Of a DNA stretch of 64,000 nt, positions 1 to 8,395 are shown in pieces. Under the pieces are notes generated by a model. It searched no databases and was not told the DNA's origin. It saw only the letters and a list, made by a program, of their open reading frames with translations. Origin of the DNA: Angustibacter sp049994355 (GTDB lineage Bacteria > Actinomycetota > Actinomycetes > Actinomycetales > Angustibacteraceae); NCBI RefSeq assembly GCF_049994355.1, contig NZ_CP188257.1, positions 4,698,091 through 4,762,090 of the forward strand. The letters are read 5' to 3'. Within the stretch, counting starts at the first letter, position 1; each line of letters begins with the position of its first letter. The position numbers and the translations under genes are program-made.

Positions 1-816
1 GCGTTCGCGCAGCGCCGAGAGCAGCCCGATGGTCATGTGATCGTTGCCCACGAAGACTGCGACCCCGGGCTCGATGTCCAGGCTGGATCCGAGGCGGTGA
101 CCGCTCGCCGCCGACCAGTCGCCGAACAGCGGCTCGCTGATCTCCAGGCGGTGTGCGGCCAACTCGTCGCGCCAGCCACGGACCCGCTCGACGGCGTCCA
201 GAGCGGTCCTCGGCCCGGCGACGTGCAGGATCCGGGTGTGCCCCAGCTCAGCGAGGTGCCGCACCGCGGTGCGCGCACCGCGGTACTGGTCGATGGACAC
301 GATCATCGGACTGCGTCTGGCCGCGGAGGCCGCGGCCACGACGGGGATGCGCAGGTCCAGGCTGCGCACCAGCTCGAGCACCGCGACGTCGACGACGACC
401 AGCACGATCGCGTCCACGCGCTGGCGGAGCAGACCGTCAACCACCCCCCGAATGGCCTTGGGGTCGTCGGAGGGGGCGCTCACCGTCTCGACGTTGTATC
501 GGGCGGCCCGCGCGGCGAAGTTGAAGTGCATGGCGATCGAGGTCGGCCCGTAGTCCGAGATACCCGGCGTCACCAGGCCGATCGAGCGGGTCCGCCGGGT
601 CACCAGCGCGCGGGCTGCGGGCGAGGGGCTGTACTGCAGCTGGGCGATGGCCTGCTCGACCCTGGCCCGCGTCGACGGCCGCACGTTGGGCATGTCGTTG
701 ATCACGCGCGAGACGGTCTGGTGGGACACCCCGGCGAGGCGGGCCACGTCGAAGATGTTCGCCGTCCGGCCCCGGCCGGGCTTGCTGGCGCCGCCGGCGG
801 GCCGCGGCTCACTCAT
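1..816 (-). CDS. LacI-family transcriptional regulator (3' end beyond window)
   Basis: A sugar-responsive repressor truncated by the window edge: 272 codons are visible and no stop is reached. The N-terminus carries a LacI helix-turn-helix (about residues 20-45, with VARLAGVSHQTVSRVIND), followed by a hinge (SPAARALVTRR) and a periplasmic-binding-protein-like effector domain. The ATG at 816-814 overlaps the stop of the upstream transporter ATPase (ATGAGTGA), so the regulator is translated as the last visible member of the transport operon. It is a paralogue of the regulator at 7265-8278. The operators at 7112-7159 and 8319-8334 are candidate targets for either protein. The ligand cannot be read from the sequence; a pentose or its phosphate is an inference from context. 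Confidence 0.9.
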   Translation of the reverse strand, partial: MSEPRPAGGASKPGRGRTANIFDVARLAGVSHQTVSRVINDMPNVRPSTRARVEQAIAQLQYSPSPAARALVTRRTRSIGLVTPGISDYGPTSIAMHFNFAARAARYNVETVSAPSDDPKAIRGVVDGLLRQRVDAIVLVVVDVAVLELVRSLDLRIPVVAAASAARRSPMIVSIDQYRGARTAVRHLAELGHTRILHVAGPRTALDAVERVRGWRDELAAHRLEISEPLFGDWSAASGHRLGSSLDIEPGVAVFVGNDHMTIGLLSALRER

Positions 817-2323
817 CGAACTCGTCCGGTCTGGCCACGAGCGCGGTCAACGTGTCGGCGTTCAGCGAGTCGGACGGCACGATGTCCACGATGCGGCCGT
901 CCAGCAGGATCGCGACCCGGTGCCCGACGCGCAGCACCTCCTCCAGCTCGGCGGAGATGAACATCACCGAGAGCCCGTTGTCCGCGAGCTCGCCGACGAG
1001 GTTCTGCACCTCGACCTTGGCGCCGATGTCGATCCCGCGCGTCGGCTCGTCCAGCACCAAAGCCCGCGGTGACAATGCCAGCAGACGGGCGAGGAGGACC
1101 TTCTGCTGGTTGCCACCGGACAACGTGCCAGCCGGGCGGTCCGGGTCCGCGGGACGGACGTCCAGCGCGTCGATCCAGCTCAGCGCGAGCTCGCGCTGAC
1201 GCGACGACCGGATCCGGCGCAGCATTCCGCGCTCGGCCTGCAACGCGAGCGTGATGTTCTCCATGACGCTCAGCTCGCTGATGATGCCCTCGGCGCGCCG
1301 GTTCTCGGAGGAGTAAACGACGCCGAGCGACATCGCCGATCGCGGTCCCGCGAAGCTCTCCGCCCGGCCCTGGACGTGGATGATCCCCGCGTCCAGCTTG
1401 TCGATCCCGGTGATCGCGCGGGCGAGCTCCGTGCGACCCGAGCCGAGAAGCCCGGCCACTCCGAGCACCTCGCCCTCCATCAGGTCGACGTCCGCACCGT
1501 CGATACCGGCGCCGACACTGACGCCGCGGGCGCTCAGGAAGGGACGGCGGTCGTCCTCAACGATGTGCAGTCGCGGCTTGGCGCGCAGGGACTCGGCGCT
1601 GCGCCCGAGCATCGCCTGCACCAGGTCGATGCGCAGCAGCTCCTGGGTGAGGAACTCGCCCACGAGCTTGCCGTCGCGCAGGACCGTGACCCGGTCGCTG
1701 ATCTCGTAGACCTGGTCGAGGAAGTGCGAGACGAACAGGATCGCCACCCCGCGCTGCTTGAGGTCACGGACCACCCGGAACAGCTCGGCGCACTCGTCCA
1801 GGTCCAGGCTCGAAGTCGGCTCGTCGAGCACCAGGACCCGGACGTCGGTCGAGATCGCCCGGGCGATGGCGACCAGCTGCTGCACGGCGAGCGAGTGGCG
1901 ACCCAGCAGAGAGGCGGGGTCGATGTCCAGCCCGAGGTCGCTGAGCACGTCCTGCGCCCGGCGACGCATCTCGGCCCAGTCGATCATGGCGAACCTGCGC
2001 GGCTCGCGGCCCAGCGCGATGTTCTCCGCCACCGACACGTTGGGCAGCAGGTCGATCTCCTGGTAGACCGAGCTGACGCCGGCCCGCTGCGCGTCGTGCG
2101 GGGACCCGAAGCTCACCACGCCGTCGCCGAGCCGCAGGACTCCCGCGGCCAGAGGCAGGGCGCCGGTGATGGCCTTGATCAGCGTCGACTTGCCGGCACC
2201 GTTCTCGCCCATGAGCGAGTGCACCTCACCGGGGAACATCCGGAAGTCGACCCCGTCGAGCGCCGCATCCACCCCGAAGTAGACGGTGGCTCCGGTGAGC
2301 TCCAGGAGGGGCCGCGCGTCCAT
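809..2323 (-). CDS. Sugar ABC transporter ATPase, double NBD (second copy in operon)
   Basis: Cytoplasmic energising subunit of a carbohydrate (CUT2-type) ABC importer, 504 residues, with two nucleotide-binding domains in one chain as in RbsA/YtfR. Domain 1 has Walker A GENGAGKST (about residues 38-46) and Walker B VLVLDEPTSSLD. Domain 2 has the usual degenerate P-loop (GLLGSGRTEL), an intact LSGGNQQKV signature and Walker B ALVLDEPTRGID. The ATG at 2323 is chosen because similarity to the family starts there; the frame stays open far upstream into the permease gene but that part is not family-like. The permease stop is 29 bases upstream. It is a paralogue of the ATPase at 4415-5950, so the operon has two ATPases for one binding protein and two permeases. 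Confidence 0.9.
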   Translation of the reverse strand: MDARPLLELTGATVYFGVDAALDGVDFRMFPGEVHSLMGENGAGKSTLIKAITGALPLAAGVLRLGDGVVSFGSPHDAQRAGVSSVYQEIDLLPNVSVAENIALGREPRRFAMIDWAEMRRRAQDVLSDLGLDIDPASLLGRHSLAVQQLVAIARAISTDVRVLVLDEPTSSLDLDECAELFRVVRDLKQRGVAILFVSHFLDQVYEISDRVTVLRDGKLVGEFLTQELLRIDLVQAMLGRSAESLRAKPRLHIVEDDRRPFLSARGVSVGAGIDGADVDLMEGEVLGVAGLLGSGRTELARAITGIDKLDAGIIHVQGRAESFAGPRSAMSLGVVYSSENRRAEGIISELSVMENITLALQAERGMLRRIRSSRQRELALSWIDALDVRPADPDRPAGTLSGGNQQKVLLARLLALSPRALVLDEPTRGIDIGAKVEVQNLVGELADNGLSVMFISAELEEVLRVGHRVAILLDGRIVDIVPSDSLNADTLTALVARPDEFDE

Positions 2324-2352
2324 CCGGCCATTATGGTCCGCGCGGGCGACCT

Positions 2353-3372
2353 CTATCGTCGACGCTCCGACCGCACGACGATCACCCGTTGGACGACGAT
2401 GAACAGCAGCAACAGCAGCCCGATGATGATCCGGGTCCAGGCCTGTTCGGCGCCCATGAACGAGATCACCGTCTTGATGGTGCCGTAGACGAACACCCCG
2501 ATCATCGAGCCGAGGACGTAGCCCGTCCCACCGGTCAGCAGGGTGCCGCCGATCACCACCGCAGCGATGACGTCCAGCTCGGTGCCGATCCCGTTGCGGG
2601 GGTATCCGGCGCCCGAGTAGGCGGTCAGCACCAGCCCGGCCAGGCCGCCGCACGCGCCGCTGATCACGTACACCAGCACCTTGGTGCGGGCCACCTCCAG
2701 ACCCATCAGGCGGGCGGACTGCTCGTTGCCGCCCACCGCGTAGATGGTCCGGCCGAACCGGGTGGCGACCATGACGAAGGCGCCGATCAGGACGACCAGC
2801 AGCGCGATGATCCCGGTCGGCGTGATGTACCACTGGCCGACTGCGAAGCGCTTGGTCTCCAGCCACAGCACACCGGAGTGCTCGACCCTGATCGACTTCA
2901 GGCTCACCACGTACGCGAGTCCGCGGGCCAGGAACAGACCGGCCAGCGAGGCGATGAACGGCTGCACGTCGAAGAACTGCACGAGGACGCCGATGACCAG
3001 CCCGATGGTGGCCCCGACGAGGATCGTGAGCGGAACCACCACGAACGGGCTGACCCCCGCACTGAGCAGCTTCGCGCACAGGATCCCGGTGAGTGCGAGC
3101 ACCGAGCCCACGGACAGGTCGATGCCGCCGGTGACGATGACGAACGTCATGCCGACCGCGAGGACGAGCAGGAACGCGTTGTCCAGTAGCAGCGCCGACA
3201 TGTTCAACGGCGTGATGAAGTTGCCGAAGTAGATCTGCGCGCCGACCAGCAGCAGGACGAAGATCGTGAGCGCGGCGAACGTCGGCATCAGCGACGAGCG
3301 CCGGCTCAGGAACGCGCGGAATGCCGAGGGAAGCGACGAGAGGCGCCTGCCGTCAGCGGTCACGCTGCTCAT
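2353..3372 (-). CDS. Sugar ABC transporter permease, YjfF-like
   Basis: Integral membrane subunit of the CUT2-type sugar importer, 339 residues, with about nine or ten hydrophobic segments. It contains the family signature VGMTFVIVTGGIDLSVGSV (about residues 85-103) and the C-terminal GGTLLTGGTGYVLGS loop. By recall it is closest to YjfF, one of the two permeases of the E. coli galactofuranose system YtfQRT-YjfF. The start ATG at 3372 overlaps the TGA of the preceding permease (ATGA), which indicates translational coupling and equal production of the two membrane subunits. The substrate is inferred to be arabinose or a related pentose or furanose from the adjacent araBDA genes. Confidence 0.9.
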   Translation of the reverse strand: MSSVTADGRRLSSLPSAFRAFLSRRSSLMPTFAALTIFVLLLVGAQIYFGNFITPLNMSALLLDNAFLLVLAVGMTFVIVTGGIDLSVGSVLALTGILCAKLLSAGVSPFVVVPLTILVGATIGLVIGVLVQFFDVQPFIASLAGLFLARGLAYVVSLKSIRVEHSGVLWLETKRFAVGQWYITPTGIIALLVVLIGAFVMVATRFGRTIYAVGGNEQSARLMGLEVARTKVLVYVISGACGGLAGLVLTAYSGAGYPRNGIGTELDVIAAVVIGGTLLTGGTGYVLGSMIGVFVYGTIKTVISFMGAEQAWTRIIIGLLLLLFIVVQRVIVVRSERRR

Positions 3373-4418
3373 GCCGCGACCTTCTGCTTCTCGACGTGGG
3401 AGTCGGCTTCTCGGGCCCGACCCCGTCGCACCAGCGAGCTGGCCATCCGGTGCACGCGAGGCGCCTGGATGAGCACGACGAGGATCACCACGGCGGCGAA
3501 GAACACCGGCGCCTCCGCCGACGGCACGCCGAGGAAGAGGATCGTGGACTGCAGGGTCTGGATGATGAGGACGCCGATGACGGTGCCGGCGATGCTGAAC
3601 TTTCCGCCCAGCAGCGAGGTCCCGCCCAGCACCACGGCCAGGATGGCGTACAGCTCGATGAGCTCGCCGGCTGCGTTGGCGTCCGCAGCCATGATGTTCG
3701 AGCTGTAGATGATGCCGGCGACGCCGGCCAGCCCGGCGCTCGCTACGTACGCGGTGAAGATGATCCCGCGCGAGCGGACGCCGGCCAGCCGGCTCGCCTC
3801 GGGGTTGATGCCCACGGCTTCGGTGAGCACCCCCAGCGCGGTCCGCCGCTCGACCACCGCCACCACGATGATCGCGACCAGCGCGATGATGAACGCGAAC
3901 GGCACCCAGAACAGGTAGCCGCTCGCAAAGTACTTCAGCGGTGGGCTGACGACCGTGGTGATGAAGCCACCGGTGATCAGCAGCGCCACTCCGCGACCGG
4001 CCAGCATCAGCACCAGGGTCGCGATGATCGGTTGGATCTTCGCGACCGCGACGAGGAAGCCGTTCCACACCCCGAGCAGGAGGGAGAGTCCGACACCGGC
4101 CGCCATCGCGAGCAGCACGGTGCCGAGGCTGCCCGAGCTGCCCGACCCGTCGATGATGGTGAGGGTCACAGCACCGGAGATCGCCATCACCGCGCCGACC
4201 GACAGGTCGATGCCGCGGGTGGCGATGACCAGGGTCATCCCCAGGGCGACGAGCATCAACGGGGCGCTCTGGCGCAGGATGTCGATGGGAGCGCCGTACA
4301 GCTCGCCGTCGCGGAGCGTCACCTTGATGAACCGCGGGCGCACCGCCGTGTTCAGCGCGATCAGCGCCAGCAGGCAGACGACCGGCCAGAACAGGCGATG
4401 CTTCATCAGTCGCGTCAC
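3369..4418 (-). CDS. Sugar ABC transporter permease, YtfT-like
   Basis: Second membrane subunit of the same importer, 349 residues, multi-spanning. The N-terminal half carries LGMTLVIATRGIDLSVGAV, typical of CUT2 permeases, and IQPIIATLVLMLAGRG. The region around DANAAGELIELYAILAVVLGG matches the YtfT branch as I remember it, so the two permeases probably form a heterodimer like YtfT-YjfF. The start is GTG at 4418, whose last two bases begin the TGA of the ATPase (GTGA overlap). The C-terminus is short and basic (EKQKVAA). Confidence 0.9.
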   Translation of the reverse strand: MTRLMKHRLFWPVVCLLALIALNTAVRPRFIKVTLRDGELYGAPIDILRQSAPLMLVALGMTLVIATRGIDLSVGAVMAISGAVTLTIIDGSGSSGSLGTVLLAMAAGVGLSLLLGVWNGFLVAVAKIQPIIATLVLMLAGRGVALLITGGFITTVVSPPLKYFASGYLFWVPFAFIIALVAIIVVAVVERRTALGVLTEAVGINPEASRLAGVRSRGIIFTAYVASAGLAGVAGIIYSSNIMAADANAAGELIELYAILAVVLGGTSLLGGKFSIAGTVIGVLIIQTLQSTILFLGVPSAEAPVFFAAVVILVVLIQAPRVHRMASSLVRRGRAREADSHVEKQKVAA

Positions 4419-5950
4419 GCCAGGCTCCCTTGGCTGTCGTTCGCCATGAGGTCGATGAGTCCGTCAAGGTCGGTGGAGTGCGAGTCGAGCACACCGATCT
4501 GGCGTCGGTCTCGCATCACCACGATGCGTTGGGCCAATCGAAGCACCTCCTCGAGCTCGGAGGATATGAAAATGACGGCGAGCCCCTGCTCCGCGAGCTC
4601 GGCGACCTTGCGCTGGATGTCGGCCTTGGCGCCGACGTCGACGCCGCGGGTCGGTTCGTCCAGGATGAGCAGCCGCGGCGCGGTCGCGAGCCACCGCGCG
4701 AGGACGACCTTCTGCTGGTTGCCGCCCGACAAGTTCCCGGCGAGCATCGCCGGGTCGGCGGGTCGCACACCCAGGGAGGACATGAACTCGGCGACCACGG
4801 CGTCCTGTTCGCTGCGCCGGACCCGCCGCAGCCAGCCACGGCGCGCCTGAAGGCCGAGGACGATGTTCTCCGCGACCGTGAGGTCCGGGACGATGCCCTC
4901 GGCGCGACGGTCCTCGGACGAGAACGCGATACGCCGCTCCGTCGCCACCCGTGGGGAGGACAGCTTCACGGGGCTGCCGTTGATCTCGACCACCCCCTGG
5001 TCGGCCCGGTCCGCGCCATACAGCAGACGGACCAGCTCGGTGCGTCCGGAGCCCAGCAGCCCGGCGATACCGACGACCTCGCCCTCGTAGACGTCGAGGT
5101 CCGCCTCGCCGAGCACTCCCCGACGGGCGATGCCCTTCGCACGCAGGACCGGTGCCCCGCTGCGGTCGATGACGCGCTCGGCGGTGACGGAGATGGCCTC
5201 GAGCTCGGCGATCTCCCGACCCACCATCTTGGTCACGAGCTGGCCGCGCGGCAGGTCCTCGACGCGGTACTCGCCGACGAGCTGGCCGTTGCGCAGCACG
5301 GTGATGGTGTCGGCGATCTCGTACACCTGGTCAAGGAAGTGGCTGACGAACAGGATCGCGACGCCTCTGTCCCGCAGGTCGCGGACGACCGCGAAGAGCC
5401 GCTCGACCTCGTCCCGGTCCAGGCTCGACGTCGGCTCGTCGAGGATCAGGACGCGTGCGTCCAGGACCATGGCCCGGCTGATCGCGACGAGCTGCTGGAC
5501 GGCGATCGAATGGCTCGAGAGAAGCAGGTTGGTGTCGAGCCGGACCCCGAGGCTGCCGAGGTGCCGGGTCGCCTCGGCGTGCAGCCTCGTCCATCTGATG
5601 CCCCGGGCGCCTCGCGGCTCGTGGCCCAGCATGACGTTCTCGCCGACGGAGAGGTTCGGGCAGAGGTTGACCTCTTGGTACACGGTGGAGATACCGGCGG
5701 ACTGCGCGTCCCCGGTGCTGCCGAAGACCCTCGGCTCGCCGGCGATGGTGATCGTGCCTGCGTCGATCGAGTAGACGCCCGTCAGCGCCTTGATCAGGGT
5801 CGACTTGCCGGCTCCGTTCTCGCCCATGAGGGCGTGCACCTCGCCGGGTCGCAGGGTGAAGTCGACGCCGTCCAGAGCCAGGACGCCGGGGAACCGGATC
5901 GTGATGCCCCGCATCGCCACCACGGGCGCGGTCTCGCTGAGCATTGACAT
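4415..5950 (-). CDS. Sugar ABC transporter ATPase, double NBD (first copy in operon)
   Basis: YtfR/RbsA-like ATPase of about 511 residues with two ABC domains. Domain 1 has Walker A GENGAGKST and Walker B VLILDEPTSSLD with the degenerate signature HSIAVQQLVAISRA. Domain 2 has LSGGNQQKV and LILDEPTRGVD. The ATG at 5950 (MSMLSETAP) was chosen because the upstream open frame runs through a strong 12-bp hairpin (5981-6016) that looks like an intercistronic element rather than coding sequence. A weak GAGAGG lies about 14 bases before this ATG. The gene is directly downstream of the binding-protein gene and coupled to the YtfT-like permease. Confidence 0.9.
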   Translation of the reverse strand: MSMLSETAPVVAMRGITIRFPGVLALDGVDFTLRPGEVHALMGENGAGKSTLIKALTGVYSIDAGTITIAGEPRVFGSTGDAQSAGISTVYQEVNLCPNLSVGENVMLGHEPRGARGIRWTRLHAEATRHLGSLGVRLDTNLLLSSHSIAVQQLVAISRAMVLDARVLILDEPTSSLDRDEVERLFAVVRDLRDRGVAILFVSHFLDQVYEIADTITVLRNGQLVGEYRVEDLPRGQLVTKMVGREIAELEAISVTAERVIDRSGAPVLRAKGIARRGVLGEADLDVYEGEVVGIAGLLGSGRTELVRLLYGADRADQGVVEINGSPVKLSSPRVATERRIAFSSEDRRAEGIVPDLTVAENIVLGLQARRGWLRRVRRSEQDAVVAEFMSSLGVRPADPAMLAGNLSGGNQQKVVLARWLATAPRLLILDEPTRGVDVGAKADIQRKVAELAEQGLAVIFISSELEEVLRLAQRIVVMRDRRQIGVLDSHSTDLDGLIDLMANDSQGSLA

Positions 5951-5980
5951 GTCTTCGGCCGATCCTCTCGAGGTGGCGAC

Positions 5981-6016
5981 TGCGCCGGAGCCGGTGGAAC
6001 GCTCGGCTCCGGCGCA
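5981..6016 (-). terminator. Intercistronic hairpin after binding-protein gene
   Basis: A perfect inverted repeat: TGCGCCGGAGCC at 5981-5992 and GGCTCCGGCGCA at 6005-6016, loop 12 bases. It lies between the stop of the binding-protein gene (6044) and the start of the first ATPase (5950), with no U tract. In ABC sugar operons such a hairpin often protects the binding-protein mRNA or attenuates read-through, giving more binding protein than membrane subunits. That role is inferred here. Confidence 0.7.
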
Positions 6017-6043
6017 GTCGGTCATCTGGTTGCTGCGTGAGGA

Positions 6044-7027
6044 TCAGTACGGACGGGAGTCGATGACTGCCTTCGCCTGCTCCTGGGTGAAGGACCCGTC
6101 GGTCGCGAAGTTCTTCTTCTCCACCGTCGTGCCGGCCAGCACCTTCTTCACCAGGTCGGCGGCCTGGTCGCCGAGCAACGGGTTGCACTCGACGATGTAG
6201 TTGATCTTGCCGTCGACCAGGGCCTGCATGCCGTCGTGCACACCGTCGATCGAGACGATGTGGATGTCGGTGCCGGGCTTGCCGCCCGCCGCCTCGATGG
6301 CCTCGATGGCCCCCAGAGCCATGTCGTCGTTGTGCGCGAAGACCAGGTTGATGCCCTTGACTCCGTACTTCTGCAGGAACCCCTCCATGACCTTCTTGCC
6401 ACCGTCGCGGGTGAAGTCACCCGTCTGGGAGGCGATGGTCTTGATCTGGGTGCCCTTGATCGCGTCGCCGAAGCCCGCGGCCCGGTCGTTGGCCGGCGCG
6501 GAGCCGGTGGTCCCCTCGAGGACCACCATGTTGGTGGCCTTGTTGCCGTACTGCTCGGCCGCCCACTTGCCGGCGGTCTCGCCTTCCTTCTTGAAGTCGT
6601 CGCCGACCCAGCTGGCGAAGGACTCGTCCGGCGCCGACGTCGTCCGGTCCTCCAGGACCACCGGGATCTTGGCGGTCTTGGCCTCGTTGAGGACGTCGTC
6701 CCAGCCGTCGCTGACGATCGGGGCGATGACGATGGCGTCGACGCCCTGGCTGATGAAGCTGCGCACCGCCGCGATCTGCGCGGCGGGGTCGTTGTCGGCC
6801 GCGTTGAACACCAGGTCGAAGCCCTTGTCCTTGGTGAACGCCTTCTTCATCGACTCCGTGTTCGCGCTGCGCCACCCCGACTCCGAGCCGGTCTGCGCGA
6901 ACCCGACCTTGATCGTCTTGTCGCCGCCACCACCGCCTCCCGCATCGTCGGAGGAGTTACCACAGCCCGTCGTGACCAGCGCAAGGGCGCCGATCAGGGC
7001 TACACCGGCAAGGAACCTCTTCTTCAC
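6044..7027 (-). CDS. Sugar ABC transporter substrate-binding lipoprotein
   Basis: Extracytoplasmic sugar-capturing subunit, 327 residues, of the ribose/galactose periplasmic-binding superfamily (Peripla_BP_4 type, YtfQ/RbsB-like). A basic N-terminus (KKRF), a hydrophobic stretch and a Cys in TTGC at about residue 22 indicate a lipoprotein anchored outside the membrane; the -3 residue is Thr rather than the usual Leu. A Ser/Asp/Gly-rich linker follows. The start is GTG at 7027 with an AGGAGG ribosome site (7034-7039) six bases upstream, preferred over a longer frame that starts at 7084. It is the first gene of the transport operon, downstream of the operators at 7112-7159. Substrate inferred to be L-arabinose or a related sugar. 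Confidence 0.9.
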   Translation of the reverse strand: MKKRFLAGVALIGALALVTTGCGNSSDDAGGGGGGDKTIKVGFAQTGSESGWRSANTESMKKAFTKDKGFDLVFNAADNDPAAQIAAVRSFISQGVDAIVIAPIVSDGWDDVLNEAKTAKIPVVLEDRTTSAPDESFASWVGDDFKKEGETAGKWAAEQYGNKATNMVVLEGTTGSAPANDRAAGFGDAIKGTQIKTIASQTGDFTRDGGKKVMEGFLQKYGVKGINLVFAHNDDMALGAIEAIEAAGGKPGTDIHIVSIDGVHDGMQALVDGKINYIVECNPLLGDQAADLVKKVLAGTTVEKKNFATDGSFTQEQAKAVIDSRPY

Positions 7028-7111
7028 GCCAGACCTCCTCGACTTGGGACCGGCCTCGAAAGACCGATTCGGTGTGGGCGCCATTGCCCTACCGTGAGCC
7101 CACTGCGCCGG

Positions 7112-7127
7112 ATGTTAGCCCTAACAT
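7112..7127. promoter_or_regulatory. LacI-type operator 1 upstream of sugar transporter
   Basis: ATGTTAG-CC-CTAACAT is an inverted repeat with 7-bp arms, lying in the divergent spacer between the transport operon and the second LacI gene. It shares the ATGTTA...TAACAT pattern with the sites at 7144-7159 and 8319-8334. Assignment to a LacI regulator is by pattern and position. Confidence 0.75.
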
Positions 7128-7143
7128 TTCAAGATTGGCCAGC

Positions 7144-7159
7144 ATGTTATCGATAACAT
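7144..7159. promoter_or_regulatory. LacI-type operator 2 (perfect 16-bp palindrome)
   Basis: ATGTTATCGATAACAT is a perfect palindrome whose centre is 32 bp from that of operator 1, so both sites lie on the same helix face (about three turns). A further half-site, CGATAACGT, follows at 7162-7170. The arrangement suits cooperative binding over the transporter promoter. Confidence 0.8.
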
Positions 7160-7250
7160 TCCGATAACGTGCCCCGGACAATCGTGCTCCTCAAGCCGCC
7201 GCAGCACGGTAGGCGGCAAATGGTTAGCGATCACATCCATTGGCCGCCCC

Positions 7251-7256
7251 TACTGT
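7251..7256 (+). promoter_or_regulatory. Candidate -10 of the second LacI gene
   Basis: TACTGT fits the actinobacterial -10 pattern TANNNT and ends eight bases before the ATG at 7265, which would give a leaderless or nearly leaderless transcript. No convincing -35 element was seen. Confidence 0.45.
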
Positions 7257-7264
7257 GAGCACCG

Positions 7265-8278
7265 ATGAGCACCTCGGAACCCACGCCCCGGCGCGGCGGG
7301 CGCATCGGCGTCCGGGACGTCGCCCAGCTGGCCGGCGTCTCGACGCAGACCGTCTCGCGGGTGCTGAACAACTCCACGAGCCTGCGTGAGGAGACCCGAG
7401 CGCGGGTGCTCGAGGCGATGATCGAGCTGGACTACCGGCCCAACAACGCCGCCCGCGCGCTCGGCACCGCGACCACGCGCACGCTCGGCGTGGTGGCGAC
7501 CGACGTCACGCTGTACGGCCCCGCACTGGCGGTGGCGGCTCTGGCCGCCGCCGCGCGCGACGCCGGGCGGTGGATCGCCGCCGCGTACGCGGACGCGACG
7601 GACGAGTTGTCCGTGCAGTCCGCGCTCTCGCACGTGCTCGGGCAGGGGGTCGACGGCATCGTGCTGGTGGCGCCCCATGCGCGGACCCGAGACGCCCTGC
7701 TGGACCACGCGTCCGGCACGCCCATGGTGGTCATGCACGGCGGCCCGGTCGACCGACAGGCCGAGGGCACCTCGCTCGTCGTGGACCACCTGGTCAGCCT
7801 CGGCCACCGGCGCATCGGCAGGCTGGGCGGTCCGGCCGACTGGTTGGAGGAGCTGTCGCGCCGCTCCGGCTACGAGGCCGCGCTCGCCGCCCAGGGCCTC
7901 GCACCCGGGCCTAGCTGGGTGGGCGACTGGTCGGCTGAGGCGGGGCATCGGCTGACCGAGCAGGTCGTCGAGGCGGTTCGCTCGCCGAACGGACCCACCG
8001 CAGTCGTGGTCGCCAACGACCAGATGGCCCTGGGACTCATGGCCGGCCTGCGCGCGCGGGGGGTGGACGTCCCCGGACAGCTCAGTGTCGTGGGGTTCGA
8101 CGACAACCCGGACGCCGCCTACTACAGCCCGCCGCTGACCACCGTCAGCATCGACGTGACGGCGGAGGCGCGCCGCTGCGTGGCGCAGGTCTTCGGCCAC
8201 GAGACGCCGGACGAAGGGGCAGCCCCTCGACTCGTCGCCAGATCGTCGACCGCCACGGCGGTCCAGTCGCCAGCCTGA
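7265..8278 (+). CDS. LacI-family transcriptional regulator of arabinose locus
   Basis: Full-length LacI-type regulator, 337 residues. The DNA-binding part has VRDVAQLAGVSTQTVSRVLN (about residues 17-36) and the hinge RPNNAARALG. The effector domain resembles ribose-binding proteins (for example VVGFDDNPDA near residue 280). It stands between the divergent transport operon and araBDA, with ATGTTAN4TAACAT operators on both sides, so it is the most likely repressor of both. A comparable role for the regulator at 1-816 cannot be excluded. The ATG at 7265 is preferred because the helix-turn-helix begins about 16 residues later and a TANNNT -10 lies just upstream. Confidence 0.92.
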   Translation: MSTSEPTPRRGGRIGVRDVAQLAGVSTQTVSRVLNNSTSLREETRARVLEAMIELDYRPNNAARALGTATTRTLGVVATDVTLYGPALAVAALAAAARDAGRWIAAAYADATDELSVQSALSHVLGQGVDGIVLVAPHARTRDALLDHASGTPMVVMHGGPVDRQAEGTSLVVDHLVSLGHRRIGRLGGPADWLEELSRRSGYEAALAAQGLAPGPSWVGDWSAEAGHRLTEQVVEAVRSPNGPTAVVVANDQMALGLMAGLRARGVDVPGQLSVVGFDDNPDAAYYSPPLTTVSIDVTAEARRCVAQVFGHETPDEGAAPRLVARSSTATAVQSPA

Positions 8279-8318
8279 TCGGCAGGTCGATCCGCAGGTC
8301 AGGCTGGCGGAGAAGCAG

Positions 8319-8334
8319 ATGTTACCGGTAACGT
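8319..8334. promoter_or_regulatory. LacI-type operator upstream of araB
   Basis: ATGTTACCGGTAACGT has a perfect 12-bp core palindrome, GTTACCGGTAAC, and matches the operators at 7112 and 7144 in the outer TGTTA/TAAC bases. It lies between the lacI-type gene and araB, 61 bases before the araB start, and would control the catabolic genes. Confidence 0.75.
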
Positions 8335-8395
8335 CCACTTCGCCGGCGCCCGAGCGTTCGCGTTCGGCCCCGACCACCCGCCCGGAGGAAGTCTC

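Noticed and set aside
37..960. Long plus-strand open frame over the LacI and ATPase genes
   Set aside because: It is antisense to a clear LacI gene and shows low-complexity Arg/Gly/Pro/His translation, a normal by-product of high-GC codon use. Similar frames over nearly every gene were dropped.
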